Assembly (NCBI RefSeq): GCF_904849725.1
Contig: NC_058518.1
Coordinates: forward strand, 411,377,081-411,441,080
Direction: 5' to 3'
DNA: 64,000 bases
DNA from: Hordeum vulgare subsp. vulgare
Lineage: Eukaryota; Streptophyta; Magnoliopsida; Poales; Poaceae
This document shows positions 45,001 to 57,573 of the stretch, piece by piece (position 1 is the stretch's first letter; every line of letters begins with the position of its first letter). Both the position numbers and the translations under genes were made by a program. The notes beneath the pieces were generated by a model that worked only from the letters and a program-made list of their open reading frames with translations, was not told the DNA's origin and did no database searches.

Positions 45001-47097
45001 GTGGAGGTAAATATATATCTGAGTTGCGAGTTTGGTATACATTTAAGACAATGTGAAAATTGTTTCACAACTCATGCCACCTGGTACACCATAGTGTGAT
45101 GGTGTGTACAAACGTCGTAGCCGCACCCTATTGGAAGTGGTGCATATTATGATGTCTCTTATCGTATTACCACTATCTTTTTTGGGTTAGGCATTAGAGA
45201 CAACCACACTCACTTTAAATAGGGCACCACGTAATTCCGTTGAGATGACACCGTATGAACTATGGTTTGGTTAAACCTAAGGTGTCGTTTCTTAAAAGTT
45301 TGGGGCTGCCACGCTTATGTGAAGAAGTTTCAGCCTGATAAGCTCGAACCCGAAGCGGATAAATGCATCTTCATAGGACACCAAAAACAGTTGGGTATAC
45401 CTCCTATCTCAGATCCGGAAGCAAAATGTTTGTTTTCTAGAAATGGATCCTTTCTCGAGAAAAAGTTTCTCTCGAAAGAATTGAGTGGGAGGATGGTGGA
45501 AACTTGATGAGGTTATTGAACCGTCACTTCAACCAATGACTAGCAGGGCACTGAAAAATTGTTCCTGTGGCTCCTACACCAGTTGAAGTGGAAGGTGATG
45601 ATGTTGATCAAAAAGCTTTGGATCAAGTTACTACCAAACCTCATAGGTCGACAAGGACGCGTACTGCTCAAGAGTGGTACGATAATCCTGTCCTGGAGGT
45701 CATGTTGCTGGAAAACAAGGAACCTACGAGCTATGGAGAAGCGATGGTGGGCCCGGATTCCGACGAATGGCTGAAGGCCATGAAACCCGAGACATGATCC
45801 ATGTATGAAAACAAATTGTAGACTTTGGAAGAACTGCTTGATGGTCGTAAGGCTATTAGGTAGAAGTGGATCTTTACAAGGAAGAGAGACGATGATGGTA
45901 AATGTCACCATTAAGAAAGCTCGACTTGTCACGAAGATGTTTCCGACAAGTTCGAAGAGTTGACTATGATAAGACTTTCTCACTCGTAGCAATGCTAAAA
46001 TTCTGTTGGAATTATGTTAGCAGTTGCTGCATTATTTATGAAATCTTGCAGATAGGATGTCAAAACATTGTTTCCTCGATAGTTTCCTTGAGGAAAGGTT
46101 GTATGTGATACAACCAGAAGGTTTTGTCGATCCTAAGGATGCTAACAAGTATGAAAGCTCCAGCGATCCTTCTATGGGATGGAGCAAGCATCTTGGAGTT
46201 GGAATATACACTTTGATGAGATGATCAAAGCTTTTGGGTTTATACAAAGTTTGTGAGAAACTTGTTTTTCTAAGGAAGTGAGTGGGGCACTATACAATTT
46301 CTGATGAGTATATGTGGTTGACATATTGTTGATCGGAAATGATGTAGAATTTCTGGAAAGCATATAGGGTTGTTTGAAAAGTGTTTTTCAAAGGAAAACC
46401 TCGATTGAGCTACTTGAACATTGAGCATCAAGATCTATAGAGATAGATCAAAACACTTAATAGAACTTTCAGATGAATACCTACTGTGATAAGATTTTGA
46501 AGGAGTTCAAAACAGATCAGTCAAAGAAGGAGTTCTTGGCGGTGTGAATATTGAGTAAGACTCAAAGCCCGGCCACTGCAGAAGAAAGAGAAAGGACGAA
46601 GGTCTTCCCCTATGCATTAGCCATAGTCTCTATAGTATGCTATGTTGTGTACCGCACCTGATGTGTGCCTTGCCATGAATCTGTCAAGGGGTACAAAAGT
46701 GATCCAGAAATGGATTACTGGACAACGGCCAAAAGTTATCCTTAGTAACTCGTGGACTAAGTATTTTTTCTCGATTATGGAGGTGATAAAAGAGTTCGTG
46801 TAAATGGTTACATCGATGCAAGCTTTGACACTAACCCGAATGACTTTGAGTAGTAAACCGTATTCGTATAGTGGAGCAGTCATTTGGAATAGTTCCAAAT
46901 GGCACGTGGTAGCAACATCTACTGGATAACATAGAAATTTTTAAAGCACACACGGATCTGAAAGGTTCAAACCCGTTGACTTAAAACCTCTCTCACAAGC
47001 AAGACATGATCAAACCTGAGAACTGTATGGGTGTTAGATTCATTACTATCACATAGTGATGTGAACTAGATTATTGACTCTAGTGCAAGTGGGAGAC
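42021..47097 (+). mobile_element. Internal region of the old Angela-type element
   Basis: Primer binding site, leader (to about 43280), broken gag-pol, and polypurine tract (AGTGCAAGTGGGAGAC, about 47082-47097) are in normal order. It is the same family as the young element but in the opposite orientation. Confidence 0.85.
43285..47058 (+). pseudogene. Decayed copia gag-pol
   Basis: The remnants line up with the intact polyprotein at 32225-36205: gag KDDSRNYADWVRKL near 43318, KVWGCHAYVKKF near 45298, a linker ending in RSTRTRTAQEWYDNP near 45650, and the C-terminal NCMGVRFITI near 47020. Many stops and frameshifts separate them. The reverse transcriptase motif reads YVVDILLIGN near 46312, having lost the first catalytic aspartate of YVDD. 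It cannot make functional protein. Confidence 0.85.
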
Positions 47098-48877
47098 TGT
47101 TGGAAATATGCCCTATAGGAAATAATAAATTGGTTATTATTATATTTCCTTGTTCATGATGATCGTTTATTATCCATGCTAGAGTTGTATTGATTGGAAA
47201 CTCAAATACATTTGTGGATACATATACAACACAATGTCCCTAGTGAGCCTCTAGTTGACTAGCTCATTGATCAAAGATGGTCAAGGTTTCCTGGCCATAG
47301 ACAAGTGTTGTCACTTGATAACGGGATCACATCATGAGGAGAATGATGTGATGGACAAGACCCAAACTATGGACGTAGCATATGATCATGTCAGTTTATT
47401 GCTACTATTTTCTGCATGTTAATTTATCTGTTCCTATGACCATGAGATCATGCAACTCCCGAACACTGAAGGAATGCCTTGTGTGTATCAAACGTTGCAA
47501 CGTAATTGGGTGACTATAAAGGTGCTCTATAGGTATCTCCGAAGGTGTCTGTTGGGTTGGCGTGAATCGAGACTGTGATTTGTCACTCCGTATGACGGAG
47601 AGGTATCTCTGGGCCCACTTGGTAACACAACATCACAATGAGATTGCAAGCAATGTGACTAAGGAGTTAGTCACGGGATCTTGTATTACGGAACAAGTAA
47701 AGGGACTTGCCGGTAACGAGATTGAACTAGGTATGGAGATACCGACGATCGAATATCGGGCAAGTAACATATCGATGGACAAAGGGAACTGCATACGTGA
47801 TTGATTGAATCCTCGACATCATGGTTCGACCAATAAAGATCTTCGTAGAATATGTAGGAACCAATATGGGCATCCAGGTCCCGCTATTGGTTATTGACTG
47901 TAGAGGTGTCTCGGTCATGTGTGCCTAGTTTTCGAACCCACAGGGTTTGCACACTTAACGTTCGATGACGCTAAAGTAGTATTGGGATATGTATGTTGGT
48001 GACCAAATGTTGTTCGAAGTCTCGGATGTGATCCCGGATGTCACGAGGAGCTCCGGAATGGTCCAGAGGTAAAGATTTATATATGGGAAGTCCTATTTTG
48101 GCTACTGGAAAAGTTTCGGGTTTTATCGGTATCGTACCGGGAAGTTTCTTGAAGGTTCCAGAGGGTTCCGGAGGAGTCTGGAAGGGTACCTCCATCCCAT
48201 AGGACATGCATGGAATGTAAGGGGGCGTCCAAGCCTTGTTGGGCCAGCCCCCAAGGGCCCATGTAGTTAGGAGGGAAGAGTCCCTAAAGGGGAAGGCACC
48301 TCCTAGGTGCCTTGGGGAGGGAGGAAACCTCCCTAGGCCCACGTCCGCTCCTTGAAGGAGGGGCTAGGCTGCGACCCAACCCTCCTCCTTGCCTCCTATA
48401 TATAGTGGGGGAGAGGGAGGGGCTGTACACACCAATTTCCACGCCCCGGTGGCAGCCCTACCTCTCCCATAACTCTGTTTTCTTCTCAGATCGGTTCCGA
48501 CAGCGCTTGGCGAAGCCTTGCTAGCACTGCTCCACCATCATCTCCACCATGCCGTCATGCTGGTTGAGATCCCATCTACTTTTCCTTCCTCTCTTGCTGG
48601 ATCAAGAAGGAGGAGACGTCATCGAGCTGTACGTGTGCTGAACATGGAGGTGCCGTCCGTTCGGCGCTAGATAGGGATGAATCGTGATGAGATCGCGGGA
48701 CAAATCGTGATTGGATCGCGAAGACGTTCGACTACATCGACCGCATTGTATACGCTTCCACTTATCGATCTACAAGGGTATGTAGATGCACTCCCCCTCT
48801 CGTTGATGGTCATCACCATGGATAGATCTTGTGTGCGCGTAGGAATTTTTTTGTTTCCCATGCGATGTTCCCCAACA
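47098..48877 (+). repeat. 3' LTR of the old copia copy
   Basis: 1780 bp, TGTTGGAAATATGCC to CCCCAACA. Its TATA box is near 48395-48404. It is followed by GAACC and the same flank as the solo LTR. Confidence 0.88.
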
Positions 48878-49198
48878 GAACCTTGGTGGGAGGTAGGCGA
48901 AGTCCAACCCCTGGGAGCCGAAGGGGAGGCAGTGGTGGTGTCCGGTGGTGCGAAAACTCTGGGGGGGGGGGAGGGTGTCCGATGGCAGTGAGATGAAGAG
49001 AGGAGCAAGAAGAAACGGCCCATGCTCGAAGGTATAACCACGTCGTTGTATATTTTCTCTAACTATTCTTGTATGTGCATATTAAGTTTTACTGTTTAGT
49101 TCATGTAGATGAGTCATATTGCATGCTTGTAGTGTTAATTCTTGTGTGGTGGTATTTTAGTGTTTAGTTAGTTAAGAGGGGATTATTTTTCGTTGGGA
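48878..49198 (+). repeat. Copy 2 of the duplicated flank
   Basis: It matches 41532-41844 and continues uninterrupted into 49199 onwards, so it is the original right flank. A G-run at 48961-48970 differs between copies. Confidence 0.88.
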
Positions 49199-49374
49199 TT
49201 GATGACAAGATGAAAATGTCTAACAGGTGAAAATGGTGGAAACAATTAATTTTACTGTTTACTATAGCCCTAGTAATGTTCGATATAATAAGTTAGGGGT
49301 TGATCTTGGCGAGTTCAAAAATTGCGTGTGACACTTCCACATCCAGAAAGACTGGACATTAGACAATTGAAGTA

Positions 49375-50440
49375 CTGGTTGAATACTAATTTTGAGTTGG
49401 ATTCTCAAGTGTGTTTAGCTAGTATTTATGCATTGTGGACCAAATCCTGTAAAATTGCACGGTAGGAGTTGATGCAGATAGATAGGAGCCAAAAGTGGTT
49501 GGTCCCGGCGTTGCAGAGACCGAAGAATCCACCCATATGCCCTAGTGCTACCTGTGGCGAATGAGGAGAATACCATACAAGTCGGTGGGGGTGTATGAAC
49601 CCGGTCAGGGCAGTCAAGCAACTAATGAGATGGATTTATCCAGGTCCAATGGATGTGGATGTTAGCTATCTGGAGGAAGAGTTAGATTACAAGTCACACA
49701 ATTTGCATGATCTTGATGCACAGAAAATAGTCAATCGAGATTATTTGCTAGTAGTGGTTTTGCTGATGGGTAAGAGGTAGGGGAGGAAATGCACAGGGTG
49801 ATGGAAAAGGAGGTCGAGGATGGATTGGCGGAGGATATGGATTCTGAAAATTCTAAGGAGGAAGTGGAGGTGCCAATTCCTTCTTCATGGGATGAGGACA
49901 TATCGACCCACCTTACGGTCAACGATGGCCATGAGACTCCATGGCAGTATCATCAAAACCAAGTGCAGATAGGGGCAATGTATGATACGAATAAAAAATT
50001 GAATTATGCGGTGATAAAGTGGGCTATGTCTACGCAGATGGTTTTCCACACACATACATGTCAAGTACAACAAACTATACCGTGAAATGTCTTGAAACTC
50101 ATTGTCTTGGGAAGGTGTACGTGCACGTGCCGAAGTGGAACATCCACTGGGTTGTCAGTGATGTTGTCCGATATAATTGTTTGAGGAAAAACCCTCTGGT
50201 AAATGATACAAACCCGGTTTCAACTCTCATTGCGCAATTCATGTATATTGAGATAGTGGAGAAGAAAGACATGGAAGGAAAAAACATCCAAACAATAGTG
50301 AAGGTCAAATAGAAGTATGACATTCCTTATGGGAATGCTTGGAGGGCTAAACAGAAGGTTATGGAAAAAAGGTTTGGGATGTTCATAGACTCGTATGGTA
50401 ATGATTATCTATGTATGACACATATGTCCATCCAAGTTAG
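49375..50440 (+). pseudogene. Broken Mutator-like (MULE) transposase, N-terminal part
   Basis: Frame fragments resemble the start of MuDR-type transposases: a region with IGAMYDTNKKLNYAVIKWAM (about 49970-50030), then YTVKCLETHCLGKVYVHVPK (about 50083-50140), and the typical AWRAKQKVMEKRFG (near 50340-50380), all in + orientation. Frameshifts (for example near 50045) and a stop near 50311 separate them. The catalytic DDE domain is not seen downstream. Terminal inverted repeats were not found. Confidence 0.65.
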
Positions 50441-50589
50441 TTTTAGATTTCTCTCATGTGTGAGTCATGATGTATGGATGGGACATGTTTTTTTTGTTTT
50501 CATGTTAATTTCAAGTTTTCTACTTCTGATGAAAATTCTGATGAAGAGATTGTAAATCAATAGAAATTACGACACACTATAATAAGAAA

Positions 50590-51566
50590 TTAAGATACAA
50601 CATAATGCTCCTACAATAGAATAACACACTACATTAGAATTAGACACTACAAACTAATCCTGCAACGTCGTGCCAAAACTACATGAAGTCATCATTACTA
50701 TTCTTGCTAATATGGAGCTTCCACAAGTCTTCACGATTGCGTCCAAATGTTTTCTGAACTAGTTTCACTAGCATAAACTCATCAGCGGAACCATAATCAG
50801 CATCGGTGCCCCTCAATGATGCTACACTTTTACTTGATATACCACTCTTCGTGCTGGCACAAGCCTTGGATCTGTTTTAAGCTTTCTTGCTTGACATAAA
50901 GTCATCATCGCTGCTCTTCACTTTCTTGCAGTTGTTGCCACCCCTCTGAGATGCGACATGTGTATTGTCTCTGTTATGAGCTTGTTTGCTTGACATAGAA
51001 ATCATCATCATTGTATTCAATCATTTTCTTGGAGCTAGCACCATCCCTCACTGATGCAACACTCTATCTCGATACTCTCACCTTTGGTATTGGTCCCGAG
51101 ATACACTTCATATATTCAAAGTTGAACATATCTTGTTCAACAATTCTGCATCCTGAGGGTACATCTGAAAAATTAGAAACAACAATAATAACATAGTTAC
51201 ATACAAGCATATGGTCTAACTGGGTGCAAGCTGAAATGAAATATCAATCACCTTAATATGGTATTTCTTCCATGAAAAGTTTATTCTTGGATTGTCAACA
51301 AGAGGAACACGACTAACAACCATGCGGGCGCCAATATGTTTGAGTTTAACAATCATATCCCACTTTTCACGCAACCTGAAAAGTTATCATGGAATCTCCT
51401 TTGGGTTCCTTTCTAAGCACTTGCCTGAGAGACCGGGCTGGGAAAAACACTTACCCAACTCCATCAGGTTCCTATCACTACTAAGTAATTCTTCAAAACA
51501 CACACCTTCCATAGAATGCCTCTACATTGTTGCAACATTGCACAAGAGCAAATGACACATCATTGG
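50590..51566 (-). pseudogene. Unidentified broken gene, minus strand
   Basis: I do not recognise it. Coding character is visible in pieces: VVSRVPLVDNPRINFSWKKY near 51330-51265 before a plausible splice donor, and a Ser/Lys/Asp-rich C-terminal part with repeated DDFMSSK motifs (about 51005-50870) ending SKNSNDDFM at about 50680. In-frame stops break it (for example near 51520, 51390 and 50880). A TATA box lies 90 bp upstream of the first ATG (51563). Being next to the MULE fragment, it could be captured host sequence or a second gene of that element. Confidence 0.4.
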
Positions 51567-51649
51567 AGTAAAGCCGCGGGAATGGTCGTCTGATATGACA
51601 AGAAGTATTGCTAAGGAAAGATGTAGGAGACAATAGGCGAGGGGGACGG

Positions 51650-51656
51650 TTTTATA
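51650..51656 (-). promoter_or_regulatory. TATA box (TATAAAA) of the minus-strand broken gene
   Basis: The minus strand reads CTATAAAACCG, about 90 bp before the first ATG. It is the best TATA match in the neighbourhood. Confidence 0.4.
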
Positions 51657-51831
51657 GAACATGAGTGAGGGGTTGGCGGCAAAGAGAATGACGTGAAACA
51701 AATGGTCCTGTATCGGTCCGCGGCATGGTCCGGACGTAATCTCTCCCGCAAACTAGAGACAAACGTGAGGGGTTTTGTGGGAGTCCGGATCACTCCCATG
51801 TCCGCTTCCAACCGACATGGCCCACCCAAAA

Positions 51832-52856
51832 TGATGAGGACATGGCTACCTTGGATACAACCAAAAACATTTCATATTTGCATATTTGTGAGGTGATTTC
51901 TTATAAAAATTATGCAATAATTTATTTATGTTATCCACAACAATAATACTTCTTCTATTTTTACTCCATGTCTAAATGCAGAATTGTCGAACGCTTGCAC
52001 GAACCACGTATGAACATAAAGGAATTGGAAATGATTAGGTGTTGTTCAGTAAATCCTCTCACATTAAATGAAATGATTATGTGTTGTTCAAAAAGTTCTC
52101 TCACGTCACTTTTAATCCAAGAGAAGGTAAAGTCCAAGTATCCCATGTTGTGGACTTAGATTCAGACTGCACACACATACCTATCTCAAAACATCAACAA
52201 CTTTTTCATACGAACTCCAAATTGGGTGATTCTTTTTTTGTTAGGAAGTAGATTTTATGTAAGTTCCATCTCAATTGGAATCACCTTCAAATTCGTTCCT
52301 AGCATGGAGATATTGACGAAACAATCTGACAGTGCATCAGAATCCGAGTCAAACTACAAGTACAAAGGTGTTGCATCACCTCCACTTGGACCCATAAGCC
52401 TTGTAAGACCTAAGGTTAGTTTTAAGCTGCCTTGGGAAGTCCTCCCACCTCCTTGGCCGCCATTCCTTGCTCCTATATAAGTATATCAACCTAGGAGATT
52501 TCTTGCTTGGGATTTGTTTAGTTAAAAGTTGGCCATTGCAACTTCGTGTACTTCGTTTGTGTCCAACGACCAGACTAAGACCGCTTTCGGATCCCCACCA
52601 TTATCAATACTTCATATATGTTCACAATATTCAGATTTCTTTATTCATATTCTTGCTTGTTCTTTGATTGCTTGGAGAAAGAGACCCTCGTGGTCAGGTT
52701 GATCGTGATCCGACGCGGTCAATAGCCTCTTGGAGTTGGTTTAGCGATTGCTAAGGCGCAACGTCATACAAGTTTGTAGTCAGATCATCAAAATTGTCTC
52801 CACCAAATCGATAACCACCATCTCATTGAAAGATCGGGACACCATCGCCTCTATCA
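51832..52856 (+). repeat. 5' LTR of the CRM-like element
   Basis: 1025 bp, aligned throughout with 58087-59113. 'TCCTATATAAG' near 52470-52480 is a TATA-like promoter (also in the other LTR near 58729). Confidence 0.85.
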
Positions 52857-52858
52857 AG

Positions 52859-52867
52859 TGGTATCAG
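52859..52867 (+). other. Primer binding site of the CRM-like element
   Basis: AAGTGGTATCAG follows the LTR end; TGGTATCAG matches initiator methionine tRNA, after which the match is lost. Confidence 0.7.
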
Positions 52868-53261
52868 TTTTCAGGTTGCTCGGTGAGAATTTCCAATTAT
52901 CCCTAGTTTAGATTTATTTTTCTTACCTATTATCTAATAAAAAGACAAAAAAAGAGTTATATCTATTCATCCTTTGTCTAAGCGAGTCTGAGCCTTTGCA
53001 TATTTCTTTTTAGTGCTTGCATAGTTGAACTATCGGTTGCATCATCGTGTCAAGTTGCCGCTCTTTGTGTCTAGTTCCTTTAGAGTTTTGAATTATATTC
53101 ACATTAGTCACACCACCGCTGCATCATCATCCCTTCCATTGTCACCCACCAATATTCATCAATATTCACCATGTGCTCCAATTGTTCATTGTCATTATCA
53201 TACTTGAGGTCGTTTGCATCTATGTTCAATCCAATCTGCATCTTATTTGGTTGTTGGACAG

Positions 53262-53342
53262 AAGAGAAAAAAGTAAGATAAAAAAAAGAGAAGAAAAAAA
53301 GTAAAAAAGTGAAATAAAAAAAAGAGAGAAGATAAAAAAAAT
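53262..53342 (+). repeat. A/G-rich low-complexity tract
   Basis: A run of AAAAAAGAGAAG-type sequence of about 80 bp lies in the leader. The minus-strand frame over it (phenylalanine/serine-rich) is an artefact of composition. Confidence 0.8.
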
Positions 53343-54009
53343 CGGATCTATCTAGACTCAATCATGTATGTGAATCCGGATTGGAAACTCTTTTGTGGAG
53401 TGTTCAGTAAAACATGTGTATCTTCCTCATACAAAGTCTGTTTTGGCTCCACGAGTACTCAAATTCGAGCTATCGACGAGATGCATCTGAATAGTTAATA
53501 AAACTTGTTCATTATTGTCACGTCCAAATTGGCTTCTAAATGGGACATTTTGCCCTCCAAATGTCACACACATAGTTTGTCAATATTTTCCAGGTCCGTT
53601 CCCGATTTGTTTGACTGCTCATTCAAAATCAGAATTGAGTGATTCTTTTTTTCATTGTCAAGCTTAGGTTAGTGACAATCTTGCGAAAAATATCATAAAT
53701 TTGACATAATATTTTCCAGAGGAAAGTTGCAGAGAGAGTTTTGGTATATCAAGCTTAGCATTCATTTATCATCATTATATTTACTGTCATTGTGATCTTC
53801 ACTTATATCTTGCTATTTAGAGTTACTTCGTATCATCCATTGCTGATACTTATGGTATGCCGTGACTCCGTTAGTTTCCTAGCTCGCATCTCTAGTACGG
53901 TCTAGCCTAGGACCAACACAGTACCATCATTGAACATTTATTCAATATTGCATCTCTGAATCGATCTAATCTTTTGGTATCATATATTAAGCCTTCCTAG
54001 CTCAACATA

Positions 54010-56415
54010 TTTCTACACTATTAGAGCATATTTCTCTATATGTGGTTTTGGTAATTGATGACAATCCATATGGACTAATGGTTGCATTGAGTTATATTTG
54101 AAGGATTTGTCCATAGGCAGTTCTTGAAGTCCATCTGTTGGTTTCAATGAGTTTATTTGATGACCAAGGTGGTATTCAAATTACTATCCAAAGATTGGTC
54201 ATAAAGACACAAGGTTTATCAAGACTAAGCGAAGAGTAACTCAAGATGATCGACACACAAAGTGTACAAGATGTACCGAGAGGGATCAAGTGTACAAACC
54301 CATGGTCTTCGTGAGAGTTCTATGTGGGGTTAGGTGTGTTTCCATGGGTTTGCATCAAGAGGAAGATCTCATTCAACCTATGAAGGATGACATCAAGTGG
54401 TGATCATCATCAAGATTGTGGTGTGCAAGTTCAAGTGGAGCATCACGAAGATATCATGCTTGAAGTTTGTCGTCCATTGTGGTGGCAATTTACTTGTGAA
54501 GATGTGCTGAAGAGTGGCTCACCCATAGTGCGTATGGGGGAGAAATCAACTGGTCTTCATCAAACCAACGCAATCAAGAAAGGTGGTCCATCTTGAGGAA
54601 GCCAAGATCATTGTCATCTAGCTCAAGAGGACTAGGTGAAAGGTACATGTTTACTCTTGATAGGTTTCTCTATTGTATGATAGATTGCCGTACTATCAAG
54701 GGGGGCTCTCAAGTGAGTAGCTTGATCGTATCGTTTGTTGAGAGCTCAAACCATTTGCATCATTGCATCATATTTCTTGGTTCTTGTTTGGTGTTTTTCT
54801 TTGTGAGTTTTAGAGCTTATGGTCATCTTCATGACAAGCTCGAGTTCATCGAAAACGGAGTCCATATGCATCTTCTATGACGTTTTCGATGTTGGAAGTT
54901 TTTGCCGGTTCTTCATTCGTAGAGGTCTCACATCTCTATATCATTGGCATTTTCACATCTGCATGGTCTTAAGATTTTTATAGCTCTTGTCGTCCTGAAT
55001 CCAACAAGCTTGAGTTTGCTCGATTCGGAGCTCATATGCAAAAGTTATGGCAGTTTCAGTGGCCAGCGGTAGTACCGCATGTGCCATTGGTTGTACCGCT
55101 CTTGGAGCAGTATTAGTTTTTTACTACCACTCTCTGGCGGTAGTACCATCCAGTACTACCGTGCCGTAGGACTTTTGCACAACCGCAGCCTCAACGGTGG
55201 TAGGCACGGAAGTAATTTTTTACTACCGTGGTTGGTGAACCTACCGTGCGGTAGTACCACTCCTAGCAGCGGTAGTACTGCTCTGCTTGGGCTGTGAGTG
55301 GGGGTAACGATTGGATTCTTCCCCCACTATATAAAGGGGGTCTTCTTCCCCATTGGACTTAATCCATCCGTTGAGCTCGTGTTCTTCCCCCATTGTTGAC
55401 TTTCTTAGAGCTTGCTAACTCTCAATCCCTCCAATGATTCTTGCTAGTTCTTGAGGGAAAAGAGGGAGGAGATCTAGATCCACATCTCCACCAATCACTT
55501 TATCCTCTATCTGAGGGGAACCCCTTGGATCTTGATCTTGGAGTTCTTTGTGAGCTCCTTGTTCTCCCTCTCATATTTCTCCATAGCTTTTGTTGTTGTG
55601 GAGGGATTTGAGTGTGAGGGACTTGACCACTTCGTGTGTTCTTTCCATTGCATTAGTTGCATCGGTTTGAGTTCTCCACGGTGATACGTGAAAGTGATAA
55701 GTTGAGAAGCTTATTACCCTTGGGTACTTGGTACCCCTAGGGATTGTTCTTCGTGGATGCTTTGGCATCCTAGAAGCTTGGTGGTGCCTCGGAGCTCAAT
55801 CATTGTGGTGTAAAGCTCCGGGCAAGCATCAGGGTCTCCAATTAAGTTGTGGAGATTGTCCCGAGCATTTGTGGTCTCCTCGAAGCCATATGCCATCGTG
55901 GTGAAGCTTCGTGGTGTTGTTGGGATCCTCCAATTAAGTTGTGGAGATTGCCCCAACCTTGTTTTACGGGTTCGGTGACCGCCCTCAAGGGACCCTTAGT
56001 GGAATCATGGCATCTTGCATTATGCGAGGGCGTGAGGAGATTACGATGGCCTTAGTGGCATCTTGGGGAGCATTGTGCCTCCACACCGCTCCAAACGGAG
56101 ATTAGCATCCGCAAGGGTGTGAACTTCAGGAAACATCTTGTCTCAGCGTGCCTCGGTTATCTCTTACCCAAACCCTTTACTTATGCACTTTACTTTGTGA
56201 TAGCCATATTGTTTCTTGTTATATATCTTGCTATCACTTAGTTGGTTATCTTGCTTAGCATACGTTGTTGGTGCACATAGGTGAGCCTAGTTGTTTTAGG
56301 TTTTGTGCTTGACAAATTAAACGTTAGTTTTATTCCACATTTGTTCAATCCTAAACCATAATTATTTTAAAGCGCATATTCACCCCCCTCTAGGTGAATC
56401 CACGTCCTTTCAACC
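54010..56415. mobile_element. Unclassified 2.4 kb repeat inside the CRM-like leader
   Basis: It runs from TAGAGCATATTTCTCTATATGTGGTTTTGG-type sequence to CACCCCCCTCTAGGTGAATCC...CCTTTCA. I recognise it as a frequent Triticeae repeat type but cannot classify it. It has no coding domain; the borders and any target duplication are uncertain. A cluster of palindromic GCGGTAGTACCGC motifs lies in the middle. Confidence 0.5.
55060..55280. repeat. Cluster of GCGGTAGTACCGC-like palindromic motifs
   Basis: The motif GCGGTA-G-TACCGC is self-complementary. Complete or partial copies occur near 55065, 55137, 55157, 55225, 55248 and 55270. They are irregularly spaced, so this is not a simple tandem satellite. 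Confidence 0.7.
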
Positions 56416-56665
56416 CTGTATACATACGTTTATCTGGTAATTGATTTACTCAATCTTCTGAGATATTGGCACCGTCGGTTGCCGGTCACCACGTGCTACA
56501 TGATAAGAATTTGTAAGACATTGATATTTTCTTTAGTGTGAGCGTTTTACCACCACATCCTAGTAGTTCATAGGAACAATATTCTTGGATTTTTGTTTCT
56601 TGTTTCTACTAGTCATGACAGGATCTAGAGTTGTCAGTTGATGGGCTTCTTCGATCTAGGGAGAC

Positions 56666-57300
56666 GTGCCACCACAACAATGGTTACGAGAGGTGGAGGG
56701 AGATACAAATGCACATCATGAGGTTAATCTTTGTATACCACCATTTAATGGCCGTTTTGGACCTTATTTATATATTGAATGGGAGTTTGAACTAAACAAT
56801 ATATTTTCTTCCCATAATTTTGCTGAACATAATAAAGTTAAGGTAAGAGTTAGTTCTTTTACTCGTTATGCTTCAGTTTGGTGGAGCAGATATTGTCGGT
56901 TACACCCTGATTATATAACCACTACTTGGGATGATTTGAAACTTTCCATGAGACACACATTCGTTCCTGCTTATTATACTCGTGACATGATTAACATTTT
57001 AGAACATTTAAAACAAGGTAGTGACACCGTAACAAAATATTATGATGATTTACAAATGACCTTGTTGCATTACTCATTAGAAGAAAGTGAAGTGGATTTT
57101 ATGGATAGATTTTGGGGAGGTTTAAGCTGTGATATTCTGGAGATACTAATTCATGAAAAGTGTTATCCTATGGATCGTTAGTTTCGTCTTGCTTGCAAAG
57201 ATGAACATGAAATAAAACGACGTGTTTACCACAAGGAAAACGAGCGCAAGGTGCATATTCCAAGAGTTTATATGGTTGTTCTTTCAACTACTGGCATACG
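56666..57300 (+). pseudogene. Gag of the CRM-like element (stop after codon 171)
   Basis: The first 171 codons form a retrotransposon gag domain: an IEWEFELNNIFSSHN segment, the ASVWWSRY motif, MRHTFVPAYYTRDM, and the QGSDTVTKYYDDLQ segment. A TAG follows MDR at 57179, where the family continues with a FRLACKDEHEIKRR-like stretch that is still readable after the stop. Gag normally continues to a zinc knuckle, which I do not see. It could package RNA only if the truncated product is functional, which is inference. Confidence 0.7.
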
Positions 57301-57573
57301 ACGACAACTACATCAATTGTTGTGAGGGCTACACCACCTTCACCATGTGACACGTTACCATCGAGAGTGCCTACATCATCTGAGTTGATCATAAGAGGTA
57401 ATGACAAAGGTACTTATCTTCCACCTCCACATGAGTATGATGAATGCATTTTCAATTGCAATGTACCCTCTGATGAGCTACCATTACTTTGGTCACACAA
57501 CCTATTTTATAGGACTATATTCATGATTTTACTTTTCCATGTGATCAAATAACTACAACATCAACAATGTCGA

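Noticed and set aside
39754..48877. A single ordinary full-length copia element from first to second LTR
   Set aside because: The first LTR is followed by GAACC and 313 bp of flank that also follows the second LTR, so the two LTRs do not bound one simple element.
53104..53361. Minus-strand ORF rich in Phe/Ser/Leu
   Set aside because: It is the complement of an A/G-rich low-complexity tract.
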